A DNA stretch of 64,000 bases from Scybalomonas sp905214925 (GTDB lineage: Bacteria > Bacillota > Clostridia > Lachnospirales > Lachnospiraceae): assembly GCA_905214925.1 (NCBI GenBank), contig CAJMOB010000011.1:1-64000 (forward strand), in the 5' to 3' direction. The position numbers and the translations under genes are program-made. Below, in pieces: positions 7,671-17,570 of this stretch. Under the pieces are notes generated by a model. The model searched no databases. It saw nothing but the letters and a program-made list of their open reading frames with translations, and had not been told where the DNA came from. Position 1 is the stretch's first letter. The number at the start of each line of letters is the position of its first letter.

Positions 7671-8003
7671 AATATCTTTCCCTTTCTTTTTATTTTTGGA
7701 CTAATTTTATGCTTAATTATATCGTTGCTGCAAGCAATGCATATTAACATAGCACTGTACCAATTAAATTCCAATTTATTCCTATTATATCACAAGACTA
7801 TTCTTTCACAACAAGATTTCCATCTCCAATCTTTTATTCTAAGATCTAAAATAGACATCTCCCCACTGACTTATCGTAACATAGAGTTACTGAAACTCTA
7901 TCCACCAATTCATCAATAAAAAGATGTCCTTACCTAATTACTATATTAATATCTTTCTTCAAAAGTGCCTCTTACTAACTTCCAAAAGAAACTTAATCAT
8001 CAA
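7671..8003. other. Intergenic region without a recognisable gene
   Basis: 333 AT-rich bases between sigK and the XRE fragment. There is a small hairpin at 7881-7901 (ATAGAGTT/AACTCTAT) and a TTGCTGCAAGCAA dyad near 7732. No ORF with a ribosome site, no RNA gene and no strong promoter were recognised. Confidence 0.5.
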
Positions 8004-8672
8004 TTACTCCTGTTTGATCTCAAATTCACTCCGTAATTTCTCCACGACTTTTTTCTCTAGCCGTGACACATAGCTTCTTGATATTCCAAGCATATCTGCA
8101 ATTTCTCTTTGTGTATATTCCTTTGTCCCATAAAGTCCATATCGCATAATCAGAACTGTTTTTTCTCGTCCTGGCTTCATGTTCCCAACTAATTCATACA
8201 GCTTTCCAACATTTTGACCGAAGATAACGGATTCTTCTACTAATAATTCTTGGTTACACATAATGTCCATTAAACTGATTTCATTTCCTTCTTTATCCGT
8301 TCCCATCGGTTCATAAAGCGATACTTCTTTGGAACATTTCCTTTCCTGTCTCAACATCATCAATAATTCATTTTCTATACATCTTGAGGCATAAGTGACT
8401 AATCGATTTCCCTTCTCTATTTTATAAGTATTAATGGCTTTTATAAGTCCTATCGTTCCAATAGAAATTAAGTCTTCTACTTCTCGTTCCCCGTTATGAT
8501 ATTTCTTTACAATATGTGCGACTAAACGCAAATTTCGTTCCACTAATATATTTCGGGCTTCTCTGTCTCCCGTCTGACTCAATACTAGATAATGTTGTTC
8601 TTCTTTAGAATTCAATGGTTTTTGAAATGATTGCAAAAGAAAAGCACCCTCTAAGCCCTTTTCTACTATCAT
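8004..8672 (-). CDS. sigK: Sporulation sigma factor, SigK-like (mother cell)
   Basis: 222 residues with sigma-70 regions 2-4. ARNILVERNLRLVAHIVKKY and EDLISIGTIGLIKA match region 2, including the core-binding segment. KEGNEISLMD and the C-terminal REIADMLGISRSYVSRLEKK (region 4 helix-turn-helix) follow the SigK/SigE pattern. The ~20-residue N-terminal tail resembles a pro-peptide removed before activation. The gene is uninterrupted (no skin element). The annotated ATG lacks a ribosome site and sits in a hairpin loop (AAGCCCTT/AAGGGCTT). A TTG at about 8636 with AGAGGG upstream is an alternative start. Confidence 0.82.
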   Translation of the reverse strand: MIVEKGLEGAFLLQSFQKPLNSKEEQHYLVLSQTGDREARNILVERNLRLVAHIVKKYHNGEREVEDLISIGTIGLIKAINTYKIEKGNRLVTYASRCIENELLMMLRQERKCSKEVSLYEPMGTDKEGNEISLMDIMCNQELLVEESVIFGQNVGKLYELVGNMKPGREKTVLIMRYGLYGTKEYTQREIADMLGISRSYVSRLEKKVVEKLRSEFEIKQE

Positions 8673-8715
8673 ATGTAAGAAGGGCTTGGCAGGTGCCTAT
8701 CAAAAAAATCTTATC

Positions 8716-9813
8716 TTAATCTATAATATTTCTTACCATATATGGTGTATTATAGTACATATTTGTAACACAAATTCCCTTTGCTTGGTTTAGTGCATGT
8801 ACAACCATATCATTCCCTATGTATAAAGATACATGACTAATTCTAGAGCTTCCTTTGCTTACATAAAAGATTAAATCTCCTGGTTGAATTTCATCTAAGG
8901 AAATTTCTCTTCCATTTGTTGCCTGATCCGCAGATACTCGATTGATCTTAATTCCAAATTTTCCAAATACAGATTGTACAAATCCAGAGCAATCTGCCCC
9001 TTCTGTCAAACTTGTTCCACCATAGACATAAGGATTTCCAACAAACTGCAATGCATAATCCACAATTTCTTCTCGAAGTTCATCTGTATCAATATTCGGT
9101 ACGGTTACTTGATCCTCTTTCTCTTGTGAACCTGTTCCACTGTTATTGTTAGTATTATTGCTTGTACTATTATTAGTATTACTTCCACTATTATTTGTAT
9201 CGGAATTACTGCTTGGATTTTTATCGCCAACCGTACTGTTTTCATTATCCGAAATCGATACATCTGGATCGGAACTATTTAATGGAGTTGCTGTTACAAA
9301 TCGGTAGTCCACTTCAATATAATCATTGGATAAATATCCTGTTTGTTTTTTATAATTAATTTTTGTCCAAGCTACTGTTTGACCTTTTACCGAAAAAGTT
9401 GTCCCTTTTGTTACTTTTCCAATCACTTTAGAACTTGTACTCTTTTTTGCACGGACATTGAGAACCTCTGTTGTAACCGTAGCATCTTTCGTCTTTATAT
9501 TCTCTTTCGCAAATTTCTCCATTTGTTTTCCCGTCAGAACATAATCATTTGATACGTATCCAGTCACTTTTCCTGATTTAATTTTTGTCCATTTGCTTCC
9601 TTTTTTAACAATCGTCCCGACTGCTCCACGCTTCATTTGTCCTACGACTTTTGAACTTGTAGACGCCTCTTTACGCACATTTAAACTATTGTCTACATTC
9701 GCAATCACCATTTTATCATACTTATTTGCCGCCTGTGCATCAATACCATTCTGCATCACAACTCCAGACGTTAACGCCGTCAACAGACATAATTTAACCA
9801 GATTTTTTCTCAC
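8716..9813 (-). CDS. Secreted NlpC/P60 peptidoglycan endopeptidase with two SH3 domains
   Basis: 365 residues from a GTG start preceded by GAGGAGG. A signal peptide (residues 1-29, ending AQAA) leads to two bacterial SH3 domains (~35-95 and ~110-170, each ending GYLSNDY/GYVSNDY). A Ser/Asn/Thr-rich linker (~180-235) follows, then the NlpC/P60 domain. Catalytic residues are visible: Cys in ADCSGF, His in RISHVSLYIG, and a later His in VVHALN. It should cleave peptide stems in the cell wall, positioned by the SH3 domains. It lies 22 bases after the amidase gene, suggesting one operon for two wall hydrolases. Confidence 0.9.
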   Translation of the reverse strand: MRKNLVKLCLLTALTSGVVMQNGIDAQAANKYDKMVIANVDNSLNVRKEASTSSKVVGQMKRGAVGTIVKKGSKWTKIKSGKVTGYVSNDYVLTGKQMEKFAKENIKTKDATVTTEVLNVRAKKSTSSKVIGKVTKGTTFSVKGQTVAWTKINYKKQTGYLSNDYIEVDYRFVTATPLNSSDPDVSISDNENSTVGDKNPSSNSDTNNSGSNTNNSTSNNTNNNSGTGSQEKEDQVTVPNIDTDELREEIVDYALQFVGNPYVYGGTSLTEGADCSGFVQSVFGKFGIKINRVSADQATNGREISLDEIQPGDLIFYVSKGSSRISHVSLYIGNDMVVHALNQAKGICVTNMYYNTPYMVRNIID

Positions 9814-9835
9814 AATGCTTCCTCCTCAATGTCAC

Positions 9836-11638
9836 CTATCGACCAGTCGGATACTTACCAAACGCACTAACAACCGTATCGTAAATTGATTTTCCGATTT
9901 GATCGATTTTTTTATCACTTTTTAAAATTTCTGCATCTTGCTTATTTGATATAAAAGCCGTTTCAATTAAAATTGCAGGCATATTTGTGTAGCGAATTAC
10001 ATAGAAATTGGCTGTCTTAACCCCTCTTTTTGAACTGCCAACTGCCTTTACTACATTATCATAAGCCATCTGTGCTAATTTTGAGGCGCTTAAGCCTCCA
10101 CTATTTTTTTTGTTATTGTTGGCACTATAATAAACTTCTGTTCCTCTTGCAGTCGTATTTCCTGCTGAATTAATATGTACACTAATAAATAAATCCGCAT
10201 CCACTTTATTTGCTAAATCCGTTCTAGCACGTAAAGAAGTGCTTGTATTTAATCCACTGGAGCCAGAAGTGATATTTGTTTGTGTATTTGTTGTTCTCGT
10301 ATAATACACTTTAATAGAACTATCCTCATCAAAGTAATCTTTTGCAGCATTTACAATATTAAGAGTACAATTATTTTCATAAATACCATTTCCTGCTGCA
10401 CCAGGATCTGTTCCACCGTGTCCTGCATCTAAAACAAGGATTTTATCATAAATTTCTTTTGGTGTACCGACTTTTACATATAGTATACCATTTTCTTCTT
10501 TTAAGCGATAGCCCTTAATTTCACTTGCTTGTAAAATTATTTTTGTTTTTCCATTTGAACTGCTAACAGATACTTTATCTACAGCGAAATAAGGATTAGA
10601 AACTACATTCGTTTTATAAAAGGAACTATAGTTCCCATCTAAAATAATTTCAAAACGATTGTTGAAATAATCATCATTTATCTCATAGTTTTCATCTTGA
10701 CAATCTTCTGGAAGTGGAATTGCAATCTGATATTCTTCTGATTTCTTAAAACAACTGCTGTAATCTTCTTCATTCCATTCATAGCCAAATCCCAAAGCTT
10801 CTGCTACTACTTTTCCTGGAACCATATAAGCACCCACATTATTTTCTTTATCTTTAATATACGTTGGCGCCACATCTAGTGTATAGGCTTTTCCATTTAC
10901 CGTTGCATTTGTCTTATAAATATTGAAAACTACTTTATAACTTCCTCTTGTCATTGTGATCTTTTTTCCACTTTTTGAGTATTTCACTCCTAATTCTTTT
11001 GAAATTCTCCATGCTGGAACAAAATCACAGTCATCAATAAAAAATCCTGGAATGGCTGTATCAACTTCCTTTCCATCCACATATAAGTCTACGGTCTCAT
11101 CTTTATAATAATAGGAAAGTCCTCCATAAGATAATTCCATTCCGCCTTCTCTTTCAAAAGATACAACCTGATTCACTGCATCATACGAATACTCATAACC
11201 AAAAATTTTAGCAATATCTTCTGCTGGAAGCATCATTGTATTTTCATTTGTCACTACAAACTTTGCTGAAAAAGGTGCAATTGCTAAGTCCACTTCTTCT
11301 CCATCAACTAGTGCCTTTTTAGAACCCATTGTAAACTCTGCTGTATGCTCTTTTGTTTTCAGAGTAATGGTAGTGCTTGTATGAGAGATCTTCATTCCCA
11401 TAATCTTTTTAAATGCTAAATATCTAGGAAGCATTACGTTCCCATCCACAATAACACCAGGCATATTGTTTAAGTTTTGCTCTTTGCCATTTAGCTTCAT
11501 TGTCGATACTAATTCTCCATACGTCGTTATTTGCCCATTCTTGTCTGTGGATTGTACCATTGTCTGTTCCGCATAGACAACATTATTCGCCCCTATGAAA
11601 AGCAAGCAAATCATAAGCGCCATAAACCATTTTTTCAT
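9836..11638 (-). CDS. Secreted N-acetylmuramoyl-L-alanine amidase with stalk domains
   Basis: 600 residues. Signal peptide at 1-23, then two copper-amine-oxidase-like stalk domains (~35-160 and ~170-290), a middle beta-rich (AMIN-like) segment, and a C-terminal Amidase_3 domain (~400-595). The zinc-site features are LDAGHGGTDPGA (His), a Glu in YENNCTLN, a second His in LFISVHINSA and the late Glu in PAILIETAFISN. It cleaves the lactyl-amide bond between muramic acid and the stem peptide. GGAGG precedes the ATG. It probably heads an operon with the NlpC/P60 gene. Confidence 0.9.
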   Translation of the reverse strand: MKKWFMALMICLLFIGANNVVYAEQTMVQSTDKNGQITTYGELVSTMKLNGKEQNLNNMPGVIVDGNVMLPRYLAFKKIMGMKISHTSTTITLKTKEHTAEFTMGSKKALVDGEEVDLAIAPFSAKFVVTNENTMMLPAEDIAKIFGYEYSYDAVNQVVSFEREGGMELSYGGLSYYYKDETVDLYVDGKEVDTAIPGFFIDDCDFVPAWRISKELGVKYSKSGKKITMTRGSYKVVFNIYKTNATVNGKAYTLDVAPTYIKDKENNVGAYMVPGKVVAEALGFGYEWNEEDYSSCFKKSEEYQIAIPLPEDCQDENYEINDDYFNNRFEIILDGNYSSFYKTNVVSNPYFAVDKVSVSSSNGKTKIILQASEIKGYRLKEENGILYVKVGTPKEIYDKILVLDAGHGGTDPGAAGNGIYENNCTLNIVNAAKDYFDEDSSIKVYYTRTTNTQTNITSGSSGLNTSTSLRARTDLANKVDADLFISVHINSAGNTTARGTEVYYSANNNKKNSGGLSASKLAQMAYDNVVKAVGSSKRGVKTANFYVIRYTNMPAILIETAFISNKQDAEILKSDKKIDQIGKSIYDTVVSAFGKYPTGR

Positions 11639-11765
11639 TTTTTTCCTCCTGTTTCTCCTATTCTTTTTTCTTTCTGGTTCTATTTATTTAATGCTAATTA
11701 TTACAATTTTATTGCAAAAGTAATAATTTTTTATAAAGGGACTCTTATTTTTTCTTTATAAGCAC

Positions 11766-11806
11766 AAAAAAATTGCTATAAAAATAAGATTTTACAGCAA
11801 TTTTTT
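11766..11806. terminator. Bidirectional intrinsic terminator
   Basis: AAAAAATTGCT and AGCAATTTTTT form an inverted repeat with an 18-base loop, ending in T runs on both strands. On the minus strand it follows the methyltransferase gene at 11846 and insulates the amidase operon. Confidence 0.75.
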
Positions 11807-11845
11807 GTTTGTACGAAACTTACTTTTTATATTTTTTTAAAGTTA

Positions 11846-12613
11846 CTAAAAAATACTTCTTTGTCTCATTGCTTCATACATAAGAACAGTCCCTGCAATT
11901 GCAGCATTTAATGATTCCACTTGACCATGCATCGGAATTTTTATTTTTTTATTCACTCGCTCGGTTGTTTCTTCTGTTAATCCATTTCCTTCATTACCAA
12001 TGAAAAAGGCACATGGCTTTGTATAATCTTCTTGATAAAAATTATTTCCATGTAAATGAGCTCCATAACTTATAATGGAATTATCTTCTAAAAATGTAAA
12101 AATTTCTTTCATTGGTGCAATATAAAATGGCATTCGAAAAATAGAACCCATTGTAGAACGAACAACTTTTGGATTATAAATATCCACGGTGTCCTCACTC
12201 ATCAAAACTCCACTAACTCCAGCACCTTCGCTTGTACGAAGAATCGTTCCTAAATTCCCTGGATCTTGTAGATTTTCTAAAACAATAAAACAAGGATTTT
12301 CCTTTTGTAGAAACGATGTAATCGAATAATTCGGCATTTTCACAAGGGCAATGACTCCTTGTGGTGTCTTTGTGTCTGCTGCTTCTTTTAAAACATTAGG
12401 AGCTACTATTTCCAATGGAACGTCTTTTAATAATTCCCCTTGTTTTTCCAGAAACTCTTCTGTAACATAGGCTTTTATTAGCCATTCCTTTGGAATTTCT
12501 TTAAAAATCCGTAGCCCTTCTACAACAAACATTTGTTGTTCTTTTCGATATTTTCCACTTTTTTGTAACTTGATAAGATTTTTAATCTGTCCATTTGTTC
12601 CACTTGTTATCAT
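11846..12613 (-). CDS. SpoU/TrmH-family RNA 2'-O-ribose methyltransferase
   Basis: 255 residues. The N-terminal substrate-binding domain (~1-90) is followed by a SPOUT knot domain with the three family motifs: NLQDPGNLGTILRT (motif 1), FFIGNEGNGL (motif 2) and MHGQVESLNAAIAGTVLMYE (motif 3). It uses S-adenosylmethionine to methylate a ribose in rRNA or tRNA; the exact target cannot be read from sequence. The start ATG overlaps the stop of the upstream potassium-channel gene by one base, so translation is coupled. Confidence 0.88.
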   Translation of the reverse strand: MITSGTNGQIKNLIKLQKSGKYRKEQQMFVVEGLRIFKEIPKEWLIKAYVTEEFLEKQGELLKDVPLEIVAPNVLKEAADTKTPQGVIALVKMPNYSITSFLQKENPCFIVLENLQDPGNLGTILRTSEGAGVSGVLMSEDTVDIYNPKVVRSTMGSIFRMPFYIAPMKEIFTFLEDNSIISYGAHLHGNNFYQEDYTKPCAFFIGNEGNGLTEETTERVNKKIKIPMHGQVESLNAAIAGTVLMYEAMRQRSIF

Positions 12614-13269
12614 TACACTTTCCCCTGCATTAATTTCTTTAAGTCATGATTATATCCTGTTAAAAGAAGGTGCATTTCTGGTTGAAGTGCTTCTGTTGGC
12701 GCTGGACTCACATCTAAATCAACCCCTCGTTTTACAGCTACTACATTGACTCCATAACGCCCTCTTAAATCTAACTCAACGAGTGTCTTGCCTTCCCATT
12801 CTGGCTTTACAATCATTTCTACCATGCTAACTTTTGAAGATAACTCAAATAGATCAATAAAGTTACCAACCGTCAAATTACGAGCGATACGCGCTCCCAT
12901 CTCTTTTTCAGGGTAAATAACATTATCAGCGCCTACTTTATCTAAAATCTTTCCATGCATCTCATTTTGTGCTTTTGCAATGACATAAGGAACTCCTTGT
13001 TCTTTTGCAAGAATTGTCGCCATAACACTGGCTTCAATATTTCCTGCAATCGCTACAATCACAGCATCCATATTGCCAATTCCAAGTGAAGTTAATGTCT
13101 CTGGATCGGAAATATCCCCCTGAACGGCATAAGTTACCAAATCTGCTACTTCGTGGACATTCGCTTCATCTTGATCCACAACCATAACTTCTGCCCCTGT
13201 TTCCGCTAAATGTATTGCTACACTTGTCCCAAACCTACCAAGTCCTAAAACTGCAAATCCTTTTTTCAT
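12613..13269 (-). CDS. ktrA: Ktr/Trk potassium uptake regulatory subunit (RCK domain)
   Basis: 218 residues. A Rossmann-fold RCK_N domain (GLGRFGTSVAIHLAETGAEV, Gly-rich nucleotide loop at residues ~7-13) is followed by an RCK_C domain (~135-215). The protein binds NAD(H) or ATP/ADP on the cytoplasmic face and gates the membrane subunit encoded next to it. AAGGAAG precedes the ATG. It lies 40 bases downstream of the membrane-subunit gene on the same strand. The Ktr rather than Trk label rests on its single-RCK size and Gram-positive context. Confidence 0.88.
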   Translation of the reverse strand: MKKGFAVLGLGRFGTSVAIHLAETGAEVMVVDQDEANVHEVADLVTYAVQGDISDPETLTSLGIGNMDAVIVAIAGNIEASVMATILAKEQGVPYVIAKAQNEMHGKILDKVGADNVIYPEKEMGARIARNLTVGNFIDLFELSSKVSMVEMIVKPEWEGKTLVELDLRGRYGVNVVAVKRGVDLDVSPAPTEALQPEMHLLLTGYNHDLKKLMQGKV

Positions 13270-13309
13270 AATTACATCTTCCTTATCTTATCCTAATTTT
13301 ATCCCAATC

Positions 13310-14689
13310 TTATCCTACTAAAATATCTTCCTCTGGAAATTCAATTAATGTTTTTTTACTCTTTATATTAAAACCAACCGCCATTGTAATTGGACCAACC
13401 CTTCCAATGTACATGGCAATAATAATAATAATCTTCCCAAGTACCGATAACGAAGGAGTTAAGTTTTTACTAAGTCCGACAGTTCCTAACGCTGATGCAA
13501 CTTCATACAAACAAGTCATAAAATCTGCTTTTAGCTCTGTTGCATTCAGCAAAATGGTGGCAATTAAAAGAAAAAATAAACTAATACAAATAATCGCCAA
13601 GCTCTTTTTTACATACTCGATTGAGACTTTTCGATTATAGATTACCACATTTTTATGCCCACGAACAACAGAAATTACTGTAGCAAACAAAACGGCAATG
13701 GTAACAGTCTTAATACCACCAGCAGTTCCTACAGGAGATCCACCTATAAACATTAAAATAATACAAATAAGCGATGTATCATCTCTTAAATTTTCTTGTG
13801 CAAATGTTGCGAATCCAGCGGTACGCAGTGTAACTGACTGAAAGAATGACGCCTGTATTTTTCCAAAAATAGAAAAATTACCAATCGTACCTGTGTTTCT
13901 ATATTCTAATAAGAAAATTAAAATAGCTCCACCGATAATTAAAGAAATTGTCGTTGTCAAAACTATTTTTGTATGAAGCGACAGTCTTTGAAAAATACGT
14001 TTTGGTTGTATTTCTTTTTTAATACAAAGTTTTCCAACACGAAGCACATCCCACCATACCGTAAAACCAATACCACCACTTACAATTAAAGTCATCGTCA
14101 CAAGATTGATCAACGGGTTTTGTACATAAGGAACAAGACTGTTTGGTCCAATAATATCAATCCCAGCATTGCAAAAAGCAGAAACTGCATTAAATATGGA
14201 TATCCAAATGCCTCGCACAAGTCCAAACTGCGGAATAAACTGAAACATGTAAAAAATAGCTCCACATAATTCTACTGTCAATGTACCAATCAAAACACTT
14301 CGCGTAAATTTTACTAACCCTGATAGCTTATTAAAACTATAGGCTTCCTGTATTAAAATTCTCTCTTTCAAACTTAGTTTTTTCCCTGTAATCAACATCA
14401 TTGCTGTCATCACTGCCACAAACCCAAGTCCGCCAAACTGAATCAGTAAAAGAATTACGATATGCCCAAATAGATTCCAGTGTTCTAATGTATTTACCGT
14501 AACAAGTCCTGTCACACAAACCGATGTTGTTGACGTAAATAAAGCATCCACATAGGGGGTTGCTTCTCCTGAGCGCGTAGCAATTGGCAATGATAGTAAT
14601 AGAGAGCCTAAAAAAATAACACCTAAAAATCCAAGTAAAATAATACGGGGTGGAGATATTTTACTAAGTTTTTCTAATATTACATTCAT
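13310..14689 (-). CDS. ktrB: Ktr/Trk potassium uptake membrane subunit
   Basis: 459 residues, four repeated M1-P-M2 units. The four pore loops are visible: TSTTSVCVTGLVT, FNAVSAFCNAGID, SVTLRTAGFATF and EVASALGTVGLS, each with the filter Gly. It imports K+ driven by the Na+ or H+ gradient and works with the RCK protein downstream. It starts with MNVILEKLSKISPP; the ribosome site is weak. Both genes probably belong to one osmoregulatory operon. Confidence 0.9.
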   Translation of the reverse strand: MNVILEKLSKISPPRIILLGFLGVIFLGSLLLSLPIATRSGEATPYVDALFTSTTSVCVTGLVTVNTLEHWNLFGHIVILLLIQFGGLGFVAVMTAMMLITGKKLSLKERILIQEAYSFNKLSGLVKFTRSVLIGTLTVELCGAIFYMFQFIPQFGLVRGIWISIFNAVSAFCNAGIDIIGPNSLVPYVQNPLINLVTMTLIVSGGIGFTVWWDVLRVGKLCIKKEIQPKRIFQRLSLHTKIVLTTTISLIIGGAILIFLLEYRNTGTIGNFSIFGKIQASFFQSVTLRTAGFATFAQENLRDDTSLICIILMFIGGSPVGTAGGIKTVTIAVLFATVISVVRGHKNVVIYNRKVSIEYVKKSLAIICISLFFLLIATILLNATELKADFMTCLYEVASALGTVGLSKNLTPSLSVLGKIIIIIAMYIGRVGPITMAVGFNIKSKKTLIEFPEEDILVG

Positions 14690-14770
14690 CTCAATTCTAC
14701 TATAGGAAAGACCTTATTGGTATAAGTGTCTTTCGATATCCTCCTCTTATCCAAAATATTTTAGCGATAA

Positions 14771-14800
14771 AAACGGACAGAAAAAAACATCTGTCCGTTT
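14771..14800. terminator. Intrinsic terminator after pfkA
   Basis: AAACGGACAGA and TCTGTCCGTTT pair around a short A/T loop. On the minus strand a T run follows. It lies 28 bases beyond the pfkA stop and ends the dnaE-pfkA transcript. Confidence 0.85.
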
Positions 14801-14827
14801 CATGCTTTATATGATATCACTATATCA

Positions 14828-15844
14828 CTAGCTTAATAATCTTGCAACCTCTAATTCCCATTGTCTAATATCTTTTGTCATTTTTAATGCATCTTGAATA
14901 TCATAGTCAACAAATTGACCATCTTTATATGCAACAACACGATTTGACTTTCCTTCGCAAAGAAGATCCACTGCCATTGCTCCCATATAAGAAGCATATA
15001 CACGGTCTTTTGCTGTTGGGCTTCCACCTCTTTGCATATGACCAAGAATCGTAGCTCTTGTTTCTACTCCTGTAGCATTTTCAATGATTTTAGCCATTCC
15101 ATGGGATTGTCCAATACCTTCTGCATTAATTACAAGATGATGTGATTTTCCTTTTCTTCTACTTTCACGAATGTGATCAATTAACATTCCTTCTAATTCT
15201 ACAATATTTCCATTATAGCGTTCTGGAATTAAAATATCTTCTGCTCCGTTGGCAATACCACACCATAGAGCGATGTATCCTGCATTTCTACCCATAACTT
15301 CTACAATAGAACATCTCTCATGAGAGTTTGATGTTTCACGAATTTTATCAATTGCCTGAACAGCTGTATTAACGGCTGTATCAAATCCAATTGTATAATC
15401 AGTACAAGCAATATCAAGATCGATAGTACCTGGAAGTGCAATTGTGTTGATTCCTAAATTTGCAAGTTTTAATGCACCTTGGAAAGAACCATCACCACCG
15501 ATAACTACAAGTCCATCGATTCCATGTTTTTTACAAATTTCTGCACCTTTTGCTTGTCCTTCTGGTGTCTTAAATTCTTCACAACGAGCAGTAAAAAGAA
15601 TTGTACCGCCATGCTGAATTGTTTCAGATACATCTTTTGCAGACATATCAAAAATATCTTCATTTAATAAACCATTATAACCTTTACGAATTCCTTTTAC
15701 TTTCAACCCTTTTGAAAGCGCAGCACGTACAACTGCTCTTGTTGCAGCATTCATACCAGGAGCATCTCCACCACTTGTTAAAATACCGATAGTAGATACG
15801 GCTGGTTTTGTAACGATTGCTGGCTTTGTTGTTTCTTTTGACAT
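14828..15844 (-). CDS. pfkA: ATP-dependent 6-phosphofructokinase
   Basis: 338 residues; phosphorylates fructose-6-phosphate, the committed glycolytic step. The start MSKETTKP is chosen for GGAGG at 15854-15858. It carries ~15 extra N-terminal residues before the core TIGILTSGGDAPGMN. VIGGDGSFQGA keeps the Gly that marks ATP rather than pyrophosphate enzymes, and MGRNAGY is present. In the catalytic loop the usual PGTIDND reads PGTIDLD: the catalytic Asp (first D) is kept while Asn is replaced by Leu. The dnaE-pfkA order is common in Firmicutes; the genes are 65 bases apart. Confidence 0.93.
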   Translation of the reverse strand: MSKETTKPAIVTKPAVSTIGILTSGGDAPGMNAATRAVVRAALSKGLKVKGIRKGYNGLLNEDIFDMSAKDVSETIQHGGTILFTARCEEFKTPEGQAKGAEICKKHGIDGLVVIGGDGSFQGALKLANLGINTIALPGTIDLDIACTDYTIGFDTAVNTAVQAIDKIRETSNSHERCSIVEVMGRNAGYIALWCGIANGAEDILIPERYNGNIVELEGMLIDHIRESRRKGKSHHLVINAEGIGQSHGMAKIIENATGVETRATILGHMQRGGSPTAKDRVYASYMGAMAVDLLCEGKSNRVVAYKDGQFVDYDIQDALKMTKDIRQWELEVARLLS

Positions 15845-15909
15845 AATAACTACCTCCACATTTGTTATATATTCCCTCACTAAAACCAATGCAAGAATCA
15901 GTTTTAATT

Positions 15910-17375
15910 CTAATGTATTTTCTTCAGATTTTCAATACTCTTCTCAACAACTTTTACATTATCTTTTCCATATTTCTCGGATAAATTGTACAATAGTTCT
16001 TCAGAACCGCTAATCATAAGATTTCTTGGAAGCCGATTTAATGCCCGTTCTTCCTTACAGTAAATGACAACAGGACAGTTTCCTTTATTCGCTCCAAAAA
16101 TCCGATAAAGGGCTGGCGCCGTTTCATTAAACTGCTCTTTATTTTGGAATTGAATCCAAATTTCCTTTGGAACTTCATTAAATGGAACGATCATCTCACA
16201 AATCATTTTTCCTTCTTCTTCTGAAACAGATGCTCTTCCTCGAATGTATACTTTTTCATCCAGGTTCATTACCTCTTTATATTTCTCATAATCCCTTGGA
16301 AAGACAACAACTTCTACTGTTCCATAAAGATCTTCAATCGTTAAAAACGCCATATTTTGATTATTTCTTGTCATTTTAACGGTTTTATTAGAAATTAAAC
16401 CTCCAATAATATAAAGACTTTGATCTTGTACTTTTGCTGTTCCTGTTTCTGAATCAATTAAAAAGTCTGCTGTTGTTGCAGTTACCATTTTTTGTAAAGT
16501 ATCTGCATATTCTTCTAATGGATGTCCACTTGCATAAATGCCAAGCACTTCTTTTTCCATTGCAAGCAGCTGCTCTTTCTTATATTCTCCCACATCTGGA
16601 TAATTTAATTCATATTCTTGTTTTTCTTCTTCTTCCATCATATCAAATAATGACATCTGGCCAGAAATTGACTTTTTCTTTTCTTGGTTCACACCGTCAA
16701 TAACACTAATATAAACGAGCATCATCTGTTTTCTTGTGGCATGAAGGCTATCAAAAGCCCCTGCTTTAATAAAACTTTCCACGGTTCTTTTATTGACTTC
16801 TTTACTGGATAACCGCTCCACAAAATCTTTTAAACTTTTAAACGTTCCACCAGCTTTTCTTTCTGCCACAATTGCATCAATCACAGGTTTACCAAGACTT
16901 TTAATGGCAGAAAGTCCATAACGAATCTTTCCATTGGATACGGAAAATCCACTGATTCCTTCATTTACATCGGGAGGTAAAATTTCAATCCCCATTTGAC
17001 GACAATGCATAATATATTCGGATACTTTCGCCGTGTTTCCAAGAACAGATGTTAAAAGCGCTGCCATAAATTCCACAGGATAATAGCATTTTAAATAGGC
17101 TGTTTGATAAGAAACAATTGCATACGCCGCCGCATGGGATTTGTTAAATGCGTATTTTGCAAAATCAATCATCTCATCAAAAATCTGATGGGCTGTTTTT
17201 TCATCAATTCCATTTTTGATACAACCAGGAACTCCCTCTTCTTCGTTGCCATAAACAAAGTTTTGGCGTTCCCTCTCCATCACATCTCCTTTCTTTTTAG
17301 ACATAGCACGTCTTACAAGATCACTTCGTCCCATTGTATAGCCTGCAAGCTCCATAACAATCTGCATAACTTGTT
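15910..17375 (-). CDS. dnaE: DNA polymerase III alpha subunit, 3' exon
   Basis: The second coding part of dnaE, starting inside the Glu codon of YQ-E-QVMQIVMELAGYT, immediately after the predicted intron end at 17376. It encodes 488 residues: the end of the fingers (GYTMGRSDLVRRAMSKKK), the helix-hairpin-helix region (~GISGFSVSNGKIRYGLSAIKS), an OB-fold (~VYIRGRASVSEEEGK) and the C-terminal tail. A Met at 17367 opens a separate ORF but has no ribosome site, so independent translation is unlikely. Exons of 2020 and 1466 bases sum to 3486 (1162 codons with stop), exactly in frame. Confidence 0.93.
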
Positions 17376-17423
17376 ATAGTGATAGGTAAGCCTTTGATAT
17401 TATCTCCAGCTTTTCCCCCACTC

Positions 17424-17458
17424 CACACCGTGCATGCGAGTTTCCCCGCACACGGCGT
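17424..17458 (-). ncRNA. Group II intron domain V (catalytic hairpin)
   Basis: On the minus strand a 34-35-nt hairpin with GCCGTGTGC paired to GCATGCACGGTG through a GAAA-type tetraloop and an internal bulge. This is the most conserved part of group II ribozymes. The catalytic triad position reads CGC or AGC depending on where the stem is started. It sits ~50 bases before the splice site, as expected. Confidence 0.85.
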
Positions 17459-17570
17459 TCCATCGTTGCAATTCCTATTCATTCTATTCAAATAACCTAA
17501 AAGGATTATAAATCTATTCTTACAAGTGTTTGTTTACTTCTGTGTTTTACTTATATAATAAATTTACGAT

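Noticed and set aside
9120..9240. A DNA repeat array in the NlpC/P60 gene
   Set aside because: The repetitive bases encode a Ser/Asn/Thr-rich protein linker and are not an independent repeat element.
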